Positions 45,465-54,267 of a stretch of 64,000 nucleotides of DNA are shown here, one piece after another. This DNA is from Flavobacteriia bacterium. Lineage in GTDB: Bacteria; Bacteroidota; Bacteroidia; Flavobacteriales_D; Crocinitomicaceae. A model generated the notes under the pieces. The model was given only the letters and a program-made list of their open reading frames with translations, was not told the origin of the DNA and searched no databases. Where the stretch lies: contig CANFHU010000010.1 of the NCBI GenBank assembly GCA_947446925.1, positions 1 to 64,000 on the forward strand, written 5' to 3'. Position 1 is the first letter of the stretch. Every line of letters begins with the position of its first letter. Made by a program: the position numbers and the translations under genes.

Positions 45465-46319
45465 TTAGGCTTTTTGATTAATTTGTTTGATTGCATGTAC
45501 TTTTCGCTTTACTCTTCTTAAATCAAATTCAGAGTCTTCAAAAATTTCTTTGATTTGTGCTTTGTCTGTGATTCCGTTTGCTTGGCATATTTGGTTTACA
45601 TCTGTAGAACCAACTCCTTTCAATTCAATGAATTTTCTACCAATACGTGAGTATATTTCGTTGTAACCTTTTTTGTTTAGTTTGATTCCTCGTTTGATGC
45701 GTTTGTCAAGGTGGTCGGTTGCACAAAGAAGTATACCACAGTGATCTTCTAGTTGATTGTATAGGGTAATGAAGAAATAAAGTACCTGGTCCGAAAGTTT
45801 ATCCGCTTCATCAAGAATAATTAAAGGCTTTTCTTGAATTTTTAAAATTTTCACAGCTTCATGCATCATTTCAGCAACTGTTAAACCTGAATAATCACGC
45901 CCCATTCTAGTAAGTAACTCCGCTAAAAAGAACTTTCTATTCCAGTACTCATTACATTGTAATAGGTAAGTTTTTTTATTATGTGCAGCATACGTTTTTA
46001 ACGTTGCCGTTTTACCTGTTCCAGCTGATCCTACCACTGCAAAAACATTTGAATGTTCCTGTGCATCGTTCAAAATAGAATTAAGCATTCTGAAATCACG
46101 TGTTTCAACAACTTCCCATTTGTTTTCATCATAACCAATTTGGTTAGCAATGTTTCTCCACATTTCATCCTTAATCAAATCCCAATTGTTATTGACAATT
46201 TGTGAGATTGTTGCAGATGAAACTCCTTGTAATGAATTAGCCGCTTTGTTTTGGCTTTCAAATCGCTCGATATATTCGATTAACGATTGTTTAATTGCTT
46301 GTTTTGTTTGTGTGTTCAT
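45465..46319 (-). CDS. MuB-like AAA+ transposition ATPase
   Basis: A 284-residue AAA+ protein: N-terminal helix-turn-helix (QNKAANSLQGVSSATISQIV), Walker A GSAGTGKT (about 98-105), Walker B PLIILDEADKL, and a C-terminal DNA-binding-like tail. Directly downstream of the MuA-like gene. MuB selects target DNA and activates the transposase. Confidence 0.9.
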   Translation of the reverse strand: MNTQTKQAIKQSLIEYIERFESQNKAANSLQGVSSATISQIVNNNWDLIKDEMWRNIANQIGYDENKWEVVETRDFRMLNSILNDAQEHSNVFAVVGSAGTGKTATLKTYAAHNKKTYLLQCNEYWNRKFFLAELLTRMGRDYSGLTVAEMMHEAVKILKIQEKPLIILDEADKLSDQVLYFFITLYNQLEDHCGILLCATDHLDKRIKRGIKLNKKGYNEIYSRIGRKFIELKGVGSTDVNQICQANGITDKAQIKEIFEDSEFDLRRVKRKVHAIKQINQKA

Positions 46320-46330
46320 GTTTTCAATTA

Positions 46331-48331
46331 TTAGAATTGTGAGTAAATATCTTTTTCGTCAAAATCATCTTCGTCAGGTACTATGTTGCTTACTACTTTC
46401 GTGTATTCTCCATATTCTTCCTGTTTCTTTTTAGATTTCTTTCTATTTTGAATCCCTTTTAAATGCGGAGTATTTAATCCGTACTGTTCAGGTTGTCTGC
46501 CGTGTTGCATTTGTATTTCATCCATCAACACGTGTACTCCTAAGCGGTCTTCATTTTCTTGTTGTTGTACCTTTCTGACAAATGATAAGCCTTCGCTATC
46601 TTGGAATTGAGAAGCACGTTGTACTACTACTTTTGTATGTGCCTCCGTTACAAATTTTAACCCTAAAGCATCTTTTGTATAGAGGTAAATCATAGACATA
46701 TCCTCAGGATCAAACTTTACAATGAATTTATTGTCGATGTTTTCTCTTAACCATTTGGTATCAGGCATTCCATCCTCTCTTTTAACGATGTAAGAATATC
46801 TAACTTTCTTTTCTGTGAATTCAATCCCTGAATTTGTAACCATAATCGGTTTTTCACGCTCAATCCAAAACAAGTCAACCATATCCAACAATGAAATTGC
46901 AGTTGTATCAGGGTTAACCGATGTTCTGTACATTTCATTTCTTGGAACACCTGTTTTTGGATGTGGCGCAGAGTTCCATAACTCTCTTAATTTTTTGTAT
47001 TGCTCCATTGCTTCCTTTAGTGATGGTAAATTCGATGTATTTGCAAGGATAAACTCCATATTTGCTGATGAACTTTCCTTTTTTGCAGTGATATTTTGCC
47101 CTGTAAAAAACCATTTTTGCGCCATTACTTGCTGTTGAAACCTACCAAAAACACTCTCAATTGTCTTAGATTTACCGTTGTATGGCTTCGTTTTTAGTGC
47201 TATTTTTGCAATTTTATTAAGGTAATTACCTGTTTTTAGCTTGCCGTGACCTCCTTGGTTATCAAATTTGATTTCGTAAGGTTTGTATCCACTTATTTGA
47301 ATAGCCATTTTATAAGCCATAAACTGTGCTTCGTAATCCTCTGATTTAGAAATGTGATAACCAAGTAAACATTCGGAGTAAGCATCCAACACTTCATATA
47401 CTTGACAAGTGGCACGTTTCCCGTTTTCATCTAAGTAGAAAAGGTTCATTTTTGTACCATCTGAATACCAAAGTGAATCCCTGCATGGTGGTAGAGCAGT
47501 TTTGTGAGCATACGAAAACTTTTCTTTTGCCTTCAACTCTCCATTTCTGTGACCATACCATAAATGCATCACTTTACCATCGTTTAAATAGTTTCTAAGC
47601 GTTTCTTCGGACTTTAAAATAGACCACCCTTTTTTAGGAGCGATGTGGTTATATTCCAAAAGTAATTGCGTCATAGTCGCACAAACATTTACTTGATCAG
47701 CCCATCTTGAAAGAACCCATAGTTTTGCGCTTTCATTTATTTTTTCAGAATTATTATTCCCGAAACCTTTATGAACTAATGCCTTGTAACCATCTGCCTT
47801 AAACATTTTGAATTTATCCTGTAACTTACGTTCGGAGGATGGAAGTTTATGTTTAAACTGATTTGGAGGAAGCGATGAAATAATTTCCGCAATCTTACCC
47901 CAAACTTGGTTTGTTCTACCACCCATCATTTTCAATCTTCCTCTTCGTGTATCAACCCAAATGCCAGCCGCTTTTAAAATAGATGCTTCCATTACATATT
48001 GCTCAATTGTTAAATCAGGTAGTGCCTCTCCATTTGGAAGCCTGAATGAATTGTAAAATTGTACCGCTTCCTGATCTTTCACTATTGAATTGATGAACTC
48101 CTGATTTTTATGTAATTCGTATGGATTTCCTGCTATTTGTATTACCTTCTCTTTGATGTCTTGACGCATAGTATCGAATTGGATTAATGCCGAACGACCG
48201 TTACCACCTTTACGAAAAACACTTAGATGATTTCTTTTGCAATAGGACCAATATGTATTAATTGAAAGGTTTAACTTTTCAATTAACCAACCGCCGTTTA
48301 TGCAAAGTGTATCGTTATAGTATTCGAACAT
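46331..48331 (-). CDS. MuA-like transposase
   Basis: A 666-residue DDE transposase. N-terminal part (INGGWLIEKLNLSINTYWSY) binds DNA; catalytic residues D291 (YSDGTKMN), D357 (FDNQGG) and E392 (KTIESVFG) give a D-x65-D-x34-E spacing; a beta-barrel and a C-terminal region (KKSKKKQEEYGEYTKVV) that would contact MuB follow. It joins phage ends to target DNA, which makes the phage replicate by transposition. Confidence 0.95.
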   Translation of the reverse strand: MFEYYNDTLCINGGWLIEKLNLSINTYWSYCKRNHLSVFRKGGNGRSALIQFDTMRQDIKEKVIQIAGNPYELHKNQEFINSIVKDQEAVQFYNSFRLPNGEALPDLTIEQYVMEASILKAAGIWVDTRRGRLKMMGGRTNQVWGKIAEIISSLPPNQFKHKLPSSERKLQDKFKMFKADGYKALVHKGFGNNNSEKINESAKLWVLSRWADQVNVCATMTQLLLEYNHIAPKKGWSILKSEETLRNYLNDGKVMHLWYGHRNGELKAKEKFSYAHKTALPPCRDSLWYSDGTKMNLFYLDENGKRATCQVYEVLDAYSECLLGYHISKSEDYEAQFMAYKMAIQISGYKPYEIKFDNQGGHGKLKTGNYLNKIAKIALKTKPYNGKSKTIESVFGRFQQQVMAQKWFFTGQNITAKKESSSANMEFILANTSNLPSLKEAMEQYKKLRELWNSAPHPKTGVPRNEMYRTSVNPDTTAISLLDMVDLFWIEREKPIMVTNSGIEFTEKKVRYSYIVKREDGMPDTKWLRENIDNKFIVKFDPEDMSMIYLYTKDALGLKFVTEAHTKVVVQRASQFQDSEGLSFVRKVQQQENEDRLGVHVLMDEIQMQHGRQPEQYGLNTPHLKGIQNRKKSKKKQEEYGEYTKVVSNIVPDEDDFDEKDIYSQF

Positions 48332-48343
48332 TGTTAATTTTAT

Positions 48344-48550
48344 TTACTTGATAATATTCTCTAATGCTTTATCAATTTCAACTTTCAGCTTTTCATACTC
48401 TCTTTTAATAGTTTCAGAAATAGTTGCATTTCTGTCACCTCTTAAGATTTCCCTTATATATCTTTTTGATACCCCAAACTTTTTTGATACTGCCTCCAAA
48501 GCTGGTTGATGCCAACTTTCATATTGCTTTCTTGTCTTATTATTTTTCAT
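48344..48550 (-). CDS. Ner-like early regulator (HTH)
   Basis: A 68-residue protein with a helix-turn-helix (ALEAVSKKFGVSKRYIREIL). Placed as first gene of the transposition operon opposite the repressor, like Ner of Mu, which damps early transcription. Confidence 0.65.
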   Translation of the reverse strand: MKNNKTRKQYESWHQPALEAVSKKFGVSKRYIREILRGDRNATISETIKREYEKLKVEIDKALENIIK

Positions 48551-48589
48551 ACATTTGAAAGATTATACTATTTGCGTCTTTTGTTGACA

Positions 48590-48597
48590 CAAATATA
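48590..48597 (-). promoter_or_regulatory. -7 box of the early (transposition) promoter
   Basis: On the minus strand TATATTTG, an exact match to TAnnTTTG, lies 40 bp upstream of the Ner-like start. Three TTGTG words on the same strand (in 48580-48625) surround it and could be repressor or Ner contacts. Confidence 0.5.
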
Positions 48598-48659
48598 TTA
48601 CACAATTTGGGATATTCACAACATGTTTTTCACATTTTGAGAAATTAATTTTACATTAT

Positions 48660-49334
48660 ATGGATAAAACGTTGATATTAAGAAAGATAAAAGAGTATTA
48701 TAAATTCAAGACTGATGGAGAATTTGCAGAATTTTTAGGGATAAAACAAAATTCTTTATCAAATTGGTATACAAGAAATACAATAGATTACGAAAGAATT
48801 ATCTCAAAGTGTGATAAAATTGATGCTAATTGGCTCTTAACAGGAATAGAACCAATGTTAAAATCAGAATTCAAAGAAGATAAAATCATTGCGGAAAGAA
48901 TCGATACGTTTTCACTTAGCCTAACTAATGAAAATCTAATTCCAATAATGGATATTGAAACTGTAGGTGGTTTTGGAAGTGCAAATTTTTCCATAAGTCA
49001 AAGCAATATTGCTGACTATTGTCAAATTCCTGCTTTTAAGGGGAAGAAGGTTGATTTCATGATACCTGTTCGTGGCTTCTCAATGTATCCACGATATAAA
49101 ACAGGTGATCTTGTAGCTTGTACTGTAATAAGCGAAAACACTTTCATACAATGGAACGAAGTGCATGTTATTGCTACTCGTGAACAAGGCATCTTATTAA
49201 AACGCTTAAACAAAAGCGAAAAAGAAGGTTATTTAAAAGCGATTTCAGATAATAAAGATTTCCCACCGATAGACATTCCAGAAAGTGAAATTACAGGAAT
49301 AGCATTAGTGGTTGGAGGAGTATGTGTGGAGTAG
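48660..49334 (+). CDS. phage repressor, XRE/S24 (LexA/CI-like)
   Basis: A 224-residue repressor: N-terminal helix-turn-helix (DGEFAEFLGIKQNSLSNWYT) and a C-terminal S24 peptidase domain with S141 (VRGFSMYPRYKTGDLV) and K181 (GILLKRLNKSEKEG). It keeps the lysogenic state and may self-cleave on DNA damage through RecA. Divergent from the Ner-like gene with a 109-bp operator region. Confidence 0.9.
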   Translation: MDKTLILRKIKEYYKFKTDGEFAEFLGIKQNSLSNWYTRNTIDYERIISKCDKIDANWLLTGIEPMLKSEFKEDKIIAERIDTFSLSLTNENLIPIMDIETVGGFGSANFSISQSNIADYCQIPAFKGKKVDFMIPVRGFSMYPRYKTGDLVACTVISENTFIQWNEVHVIATREQGILLKRLNKSEKEGYLKAISDNKDFPPIDIPESEITGIALVVGGVCVE

Positions 49335-49538
49335 AATAAAACGAATCGTACTTTTTACTTAATGTATTCAATGATTATCTCACTAAAACCTAACAAAAAC
49401 AACGATACATATCAATAAATCAATTATTTACATTAAATATATATAGTATTAAGTATGCACCAATTCAAACTAATTAAAGTATAATAATATAGTTTAATAG
49501 TACAATCATATTTTGAAAAGTATTGTTTTAACAACAAT

Positions 49539-49574
49539 CTGCACGACCAACTGCACGACCAACTGCACGACCAA
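49539..49574. repeat. three tandem 12-bp repeats near the phage left end
   Basis: CTGCACGACCAA occurs at 49539-49550, 49551-49562 and 49563-49574, perfectly repeated. Its place about 80 bp inside the candidate end would suit transposase or accessory-protein binding, but this is unproven. Confidence 0.6.
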
Positions 49575-49635
49575 ACCAAAAAACAACAAAAACAAAACGA
49601 TCATACGAGCTTTGGTGAAAAGCTGGTACCAGGTG

Positions 49636-49657
49636 TTATTTAAACACTGTTAAAGCA
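49636..49657 (-). repeat. candidate prophage terminal inverted repeat (repressor end)
   Basis: Its reverse complement begins TGCTTTAACAG and continues TGTTTAAATAA, matching the other end (14679-14700) at 18 of 22 bases; the last ten bases are identical. It ends in CA on the plus strand, as Mu-type ends do. Confidence 0.4.
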
Positions 49658-49683
49658 CCGTTTAAAAAGCGTTAGAAACAACA

Positions 49684-49707
49684 AAACAGCCCATTTTTAG
49701 GCTGTTT
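49684..49707. terminator. hairpin, possible terminator
   Basis: AAACAGCC and GGCTGTTT around an AT-rich loop. About 350 bp after the repressor gene, outside the candidate phage end; T-run after it is weak. Confidence 0.4.
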
Positions 49708-49929
49708 AATCACTTTAAGTATCATTTGTAAGGTTATAATGGTAGTGGGTGGTAGTTTTCCTTTTTAAAAGGGTAATTGAATGGAAGTAAAATGGTAGTA
49801 AATGGTAGTATTTTGTACCATTTGTTTTTTATCTTTTTTCATTAAAAAACTGCTCAATCCTTTTGTTTTCGGTGGTTTTCAGCGTTTTTTATTTTTTATT
49901 TTTTTGTACTATTTGTTTTTGGGGGGGTA

Positions 49930-50733
49930 GAATGGAAAAAATGGGAAGGTAAAGGAAATATAGGTTTTAATTATTTATATTTTGCTAATAGATATGATAC
50001 AGACCCTTTAAAACCTATATTAAAAGTAAAAATTGCAGATAAATTCTATTGTGATGAATATGAAATACGCATACAGGATTATAAACGATTTATACTATGG
50101 AATAAAACAATTTTTGGTGAAAATTCAGAAGAATTCAAAAATTCAATTCCAGACACTAGTAATTGGAATGCAAATGATCTTAATATGTTTCATGGAAAAT
50201 CCAATAATGTAAGTGCTCATGATCAAAATTTCACGTTATTAAAAGGTCTCACTGAAAATCAATTAAAAAGTTACAACCAATGGATATCTAATAGCATATT
50301 CTATAATTACCTATATTCTCAAGGGAAGATTAGAGAAGTACATTTTACGAAAACAACAAAAGATAACTATTTCACAATTGAACGCTATTTCAATGGATTT
50401 TTCGATTCATTATTAATCGGTGAAAAAGTGAATTTTTATCCGGAACAAAGAGTACCAAATGTATTTGAAAAAATAATGTGTCAAAAATACAGTGATAGTT
50501 TAGTTATAAATGGAAAATTTAATTTTAATGAAGGCAAGTCCATCTTTAGTAATAAACATTTGGCAGAGAATTATGACTTTAAATGTATCGTTTTAGAAAT
50601 GCAACCTGGAAAATGTTACTTTCAATGGATTCCAAGAAGTAAAAACTTTATTCCAAATAAACCTTTCAACATTTGGGATAACTACAGAATGATCGTCGAG
50701 TGGAAACCATGGAATTCTAATCAAACCAAGTAA
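49930..50733 (+). pseudogene. unknown host gene, 5' end missing
   Basis: A protein-like frame is open from about 49930 (EWKKWEGKGNIGFNYLYF, LKVKIADKFYCDEYEIRI) though the first ATG is only at 50185. Upstream the frame turns into T-rich, low-complexity sequence and a stop near 49843 without a start codon. So the start has been lost, probably by the phage insertion or an accompanying rearrangement. The C-terminal part (FYPEQRVPNVFEKIM, FKCIVLEMQPGKCYFQWIPR) is not recognised. It ends 1 bp before the sigma factor gene. Confidence 0.5.
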
Positions 50734-50734
50734 T

Positions 50735-51322
50735 ATGCGTTTATTTAGATCCATCACCAAACTCAGCGATGAGGAATTGATGCGCGACATTATCGCGCAT
50801 CACTCCCACCCCGCCATCACGGAACTTCACCGAAGGTATAGTCCGAAATTGATGGGGTATTTCTTTAAGATGTTGAACAAACAAGAAGAAACAGCACAAG
50901 ATTTTGTCCAAGAACTCTTTTTGAAAATTTTAGAGAAAAAACACCTCTACGATCCAAGTAAAAAATTCTATACCTGGGTATTTACGGTGGCGTCCAACAT
51001 GTGTAAAACTTCCTACCGCAATCAATACGTTGTTTCGTATGAAGAAAACCTCACAGAACACGGACACATCACCGAAGATTTGGCAGAAAAAGAACGTTTT
51101 CATATCCTACTTGAAAAAAGTTTGAGTAACTTAGAGCATGCACATAAAACGGTATTTGTTTTGAGACACCTAGAACATTTTTCACTACAAGAAATCGCAG
51201 ATATCACCGAAGTTTCTTTAGGAACGGTGAAGTCGCGCTTGTTTTATGCCACACAAAAAATGGCAGACCAACTGAAAATTTACCAACCAACTGGTTTAGA
51301 CCAACTTTTTAAACATTTTTAA
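50735..51322 (+). CDS. ECF sigma factor (sigma-70 family)
   Basis: A 195-residue sigma factor: region 2 (AQDFVQELFLKILEKKHLYD, FYTWVFTVASNMCKTSYR) and region 4 (EHFSLQEIADITEVSLGTVK). It directs polymerase to its own regulon. Followed after 1 bp by an anti-sigma-like membrane protein. Codon use resembles host genes. Confidence 0.9.
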   Translation: MRLFRSITKLSDEELMRDIIAHHSHPAITELHRRYSPKLMGYFFKMLNKQEETAQDFVQELFLKILEKKHLYDPSKKFYTWVFTVASNMCKTSYRNQYVVSYEENLTEHGHITEDLAEKERFHILLEKSLSNLEHAHKTVFVLRHLEHFSLQEIADITEVSLGTVKSRLFYATQKMADQLKIYQPTGLDQLFKHF

Positions 51323-51323
51323 G

Positions 51324-51872
51324 ATGAGCACATCTACCAAAAACGAAGAATACATTTACGAACTCCTTGAAACGACAGCGTTTGAAGACTTGACCGCAGA
51401 AGATCAAGCCTTGGTTCGCGCGCACATCGGGGAAGAAAATTACCGTTTGCAATACCAATTATTACAGGCAACACAGGAAATACCAACCGAAAAACACATT
51501 GTAAAATCCTTGGTATTGCCTACCTCATCCACACGTACCATTCCGTTGTACCAAGCAGTGCTTGCAGTTGCCGCAGTGGTTACATTTTTTCTTATAATTT
51601 GGCCAAAATCGAACACTTCCATACGAACGATATACAAAGAAGGTCCAACCCAGGTTTCCACAAACACCATCCACGACACGATTTTTCAACATGTGGTTCG
51701 CGAAAAAGTAGTGTACAAAACAATCAACAACAACCTTACAGAAACCACCACCGAAATTCCAGCACCTGTATTTGCTCCACAAGAATTAGCAAGCGAAAAA
51801 ATCGTGTCCTTAAAAGACGATCCAATTGCGCAACAATTCATGGCAGAAATGGCGATGTATGAAGGGAGGTGA
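51324..51872 (+). CDS. anti-sigma factor-like membrane protein
   Basis: A 182-residue protein with an N-terminal cytoplasmic part (YELLETTAFEDLTAEDQAL), one membrane helix (YQAVLAVAAVVTFFLIIW, about 76-93) and a periplasmic tail. Size, topology and its start 1 bp after the sigma factor fit an anti-sigma factor. GTGACGA-type repeats follow its stop. Confidence 0.7.
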   Translation: MSTSTKNEEYIYELLETTAFEDLTAEDQALVRAHIGEENYRLQYQLLQATQEIPTEKHIVKSLVLPTSSTRTIPLYQAVLAVAAVVTFFLIIWPKSNTSIRTIYKEGPTQVSTNTIHDTIFQHVVREKVVYKTINNNLTETTTEIPAPVFAPQELASEKIVSLKDDPIAQQFMAEMAMYEGR

Positions 51873-51874
51873 GA

Positions 51875-51902
51875 GTGACGTGTGACGAGTTACGTGTGAC
51901 GG
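51875..51902. repeat. four 7-bp GTGACG-type repeats
   Basis: GTGACGT, GTGACGA, GTTACGT and GTGACGG in tandem, starting 3 bp after the anti-sigma stop. The same unit appears at 808-829 after another stop codon. Role unknown. Confidence 0.5.
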
Positions 51903-52047
51903 AAATACACCATAAGTTCATAAGCTGCTTCCATCCTAGAGGAGAGAAAGCATTGCTTTCGAAGACTAAGCGGTAGCGCAGGGAAAACGAGGGAGGTGAC
52001 AAAAAACATAACATTATCAATCAAAAACTTATCACAAAAATCCAATA

Positions 52048-52287
52048 ATGAAAAATTCAGTCCAAAACACTAAACTATTTTTCGTTTTATTTCTTTACCT
52101 TATTGCATTACCAAGTATTGCTCAACAAAATAAAAACTCGCTTTTGAAACAGGATGTACAATTCATTTATGAAGAATTAAAGTTTATGTACGACTACGAC
52201 CAAGCATTGAGAAAATATCCAATTGAAATAAGAAATATGAATTTTAAAATAATTTATTGCATTTTCAAGGTTAAATTAATGTATTAA
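52048..52287 (+). pseudogene. truncated exported protein
   Basis: A 79-residue frame with a signal peptide (LFFVLFLYLIALPSIAQQ) and a start of a soluble domain (IYEELKFMYDYDQALRKYP) that resembles the beginning of a DUF6624-type protein. From about residue 60 the sequence looks non-coding and the frame soon stops, overlapping the convergent hydrolase gene by 12 bp. Probably a decayed gene. Confidence 0.45.
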
Positions 52288-53202
52288 TAACCATTTAATT
52301 AGAGTGTTACTATCTACAATACTCCAAGAATGAGGATGTTTACTATTTGAAGGTTTTCTAACTCCTTTATTTTGTGACAATTCAAGAGAAGCGCTTTGAT
52401 TTCCAAATTTATTTAACTCATTAATAAAAGCTGAACAATCTAATACATTCATCGTATATAAATCTGAATTTCTTTCATTTATCCACCAATTAATATCTGG
52501 TTCACAAAATATTTTAATTGGGATATTAACTAATTTTTTCACCGCTTTCTGTGTACTATCGTTAAACGAATAAGGGGACATTTGATAATAACTAAGTTTT
52601 CTTTCATAGGGTGCCCCACCATTTAACTGAATTAATTTCTTGACTAAAAAAACGCTTTCTGGGTTTATATTTCCTTCTTCTGCATGACGAATATTTCTTT
52701 CAGCGCTATTAAATACCCTTTCAAAATCTAAAGGAGGGTCGATAGCAAAAACTGCATTCGGTTTAATTTCACTTTCTTCCGCAAATTTGATAGCACAACT
52801 TCCACCAAGCGAAAATCCTCCTATGTAAAACTTTGCATCTAATAATTTAATTTTTGAAGTTACATCTTTGTAAATCAAGGAAAGTGATTTTTGACTGCTA
52901 CTATCCAAACCAAAAGAAAATTCTCCCTCACTTAAACTTGGAATAATAGTTAAAATTCCATTTTTAGCAAATTTTGTGGGCAAATCAGATTGTAAAAAAA
53001 CATCTGATGAAGTTTGACCAAACCCAGGTATTAAAATCAAAAATGATTTATAAGGAATACTTTTAGGATATACAATTGTATAACAATTATTTAAAGTATC
53101 TGATGGATTTAAGAAAATTTTCTTTGTAGTGAACTTAATATTTTGAGTATAAGAAAATACAGTTATAATTGAAAATATAATAACAAGCTGAAATTTATAC
53201 AT
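52276..53202 (-). CDS. secreted alpha/beta-hydrolase
   Basis: A 308-residue protein with an N-terminal signal peptide and an alpha/beta-hydrolase fold: oxyanion region LILIPGFGQTS, nucleophile S131 in GGFSLGGS, Asp near FAIDPPLD or CEPDIN, His near KHPHSW. Substrate unknown. It is not tightly linked to other genes. Confidence 0.72.
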   Translation of the reverse strand: MYKFQLVIIFSIITVFSYTQNIKFTTKKIFLNPSDTLNNCYTIVYPKSIPYKSFLILIPGFGQTSSDVFLQSDLPTKFAKNGILTIIPSLSEGEFSFGLDSSSQKSLSLIYKDVTSKIKLLDAKFYIGGFSLGGSCAIKFAEESEIKPNAVFAIDPPLDFERVFNSAERNIRHAEEGNINPESVFLVKKLIQLNGGAPYERKLSYYQMSPYSFNDSTQKAVKKLVNIPIKIFCEPDINWWINERNSDLYTMNVLDCSAFINELNKFGNQSASLELSQNKGVRKPSNSKHPHSWSIVDSNTLIKWLLIH

Positions 53203-53313
53203 ATAGAATGATTTGATTACATATAGTAAGCGCTAAAGTAATAAATTATAATATTGAAAACATTTGATTATTAAACTACTATATGAATTTAAGAAAAATT
53301 AGGAGGAATTTAT

Positions 53314-54159
53314 TTATTCAAACTTCCAATACGTATCCTCGTTCCCCACATGGCTAATATTTTTCAATAGATTTTTGGGTTGCTCCGATGTAATTGATTT
53401 AAATTGTCGATTAAAATCCGATTGATCGTAGTAATTATGAAACAAGGAAATATCAGTTAGAGTTCTATCTTTATCTGTCTGCAACTGATTAAACGCATTT
53501 CGAAAACGTATCATTTTGCGATAAGTTTCCGGAGAACAACAAAGGTGTTTTTGAAAAATACGAAGCAGTTGTTTTCGATTGATTTCTAATTTATCAGCAA
53601 TTTCTTCAATCTTTAAAACCGATTGATTTTCAAAAAGAAGATCTACCGCCTTTTTCAAAATGGGTTGATTAAAAATTTGAAGTTTTGATATTAGAAAATC
53701 CTCTAGTATCTGTTGTTTGGTATCCAGTTCTTCTGTTTCAAAAACACGTGTAAGTACTTCAATAATTTCATCCCCAAAATGCGTAAACGTATGACTATCG
53801 TCTAAATTATAAATCTTCACTAAGTCCATATCAATAAAATGATTAATCCCAAGGGGCTGAAAAACAATGCCAATTTTAGAGAAAACCCCACTCAAAAACA
53901 CTTGATATGCTTTATCGTAGTTCATGGTATACAATACATTTACCGTCTCACTTGGAACAATTTTATGAGAACCTACATGCATTTTTATCGATTTAGAATT
54001 AGCGTACGCAGTAACAGCATGTTTAAAGTTTGGATAGAAAGTGAACGATTTAGTGAAATGTTCGCTTGTAGAAAAATGAAAATAGAAATAAGAAATATAT
54101 GGTTTTAACGTTTCACTTTTTACGGGAAGGGTGATGAATTTATCTAGGCTTTCTTCCAT
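53314..54159 (-). CDS. AraC-family transcription regulator
   Basis: A 281-residue protein with a C-terminal AraC double helix-turn-helix (LKIEEIADKLEINRKQLLRI, TDISLFHNYYDQSDFNRQFK). N-terminal sensor domain of the type LMSGVFSKIGIVFQPLG-like found in DUF6597-type regulators. Divergent from the esterase gene at 54268, which it probably controls. Confidence 0.85.
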   Translation of the reverse strand: MEESLDKFITLPVKSETLKPYISYFYFHFSTSEHFTKSFTFYPNFKHAVTAYANSKSIKMHVGSHKIVPSETVNVLYTMNYDKAYQVFLSGVFSKIGIVFQPLGINHFIDMDLVKIYNLDDSHTFTHFGDEIIEVLTRVFETEELDTKQQILEDFLISKLQIFNQPILKKAVDLLFENQSVLKIEEIADKLEINRKQLLRIFQKHLCCSPETYRKMIRFRNAFNQLQTDKDRTLTDISLFHNYYDQSDFNRQFKSITSEQPKNLLKNISHVGNEDTYWKFE

Positions 54160-54208
54160 ACTTTCGGATATTGTCCCAAAAATACAATTTTTTGAAAAAG
54201 GATGTGTC

Positions 54209-54216
54209 TAGTTTTG
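54209..54216 (+). promoter_or_regulatory. candidate -7 box of the esterase gene
   Basis: TAGTTTTG fits TAnnTTTG and lies 52 bp before the start codon in the 108-bp gap between regulator and esterase. A TTTG upstream is too close to be an ideal -33 element. Confidence 0.35.
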
Positions 54217-54267
54217 TACTACACCAAAAAAAATAATATTTAATAATCAACCTAATACCTTCATAGT

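Larger units (their letters stand above)
14679..49657. mobile_element. Mu-like transposable prophage, inverted orientation
   Basis: The region encodes MuA and MuB homologs, an S24 repressor, GemA-like and DUF3164 proteins, terminase, gp29-type portal, MuF, capsid, contractile-tail (sheath, tube, tape measure, baseplate) proteins, tail fibres, lysis genes and Dam, so the phage looks complete. The limits given are those of an imperfect 22-bp terminal inverted repeat starting TG and ending CA; the five bases outside the two ends (AATAA and CCGTT) do not form the target duplication expected of Mu, so the true ends may be shifted within 14660-14705 and 49335-49930. Early genes are at the right end, tail fibres at the left. 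Confidence 0.85.
49335..49929. other. gene-free region with phage end and host junction
   Basis: No gene was found here. It contains three direct CTGCACGACCAA repeats, the candidate terminal repeat (49636-49657), a hairpin AAACAGCC/GGCTGTTT (49684-49707), repeated GGTAGT words (49741-49807), an inverted repeat AAATGGTA/TACCATTT (49800-49823), two similar TTTTGTAC-ATTTG words, and a G7 run (49921-49927). Part is phage left end; the junction could not be placed exactly. Confidence 0.5.

Noticed and set aside
49529-49641. A short coding frame through the CTGCACGACCAA repeats (LHDQ repeats)
   Set aside because: No start codon, all three frames are open because of the 12-bp period, and no resemblance to known proteins.
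49921-49927. The G7 run as a phase-variation tract
   Set aside because: The frame before it is not convincingly coding and has no start codon, so slippage there would switch nothing visible.
51440-51782. Minus-strand ORFs opposite the anti-sigma gene, rich in Cys and Trp
   Set aside because: Composition typical of antisense shadows; the + strand gene has clear topology and operon context.
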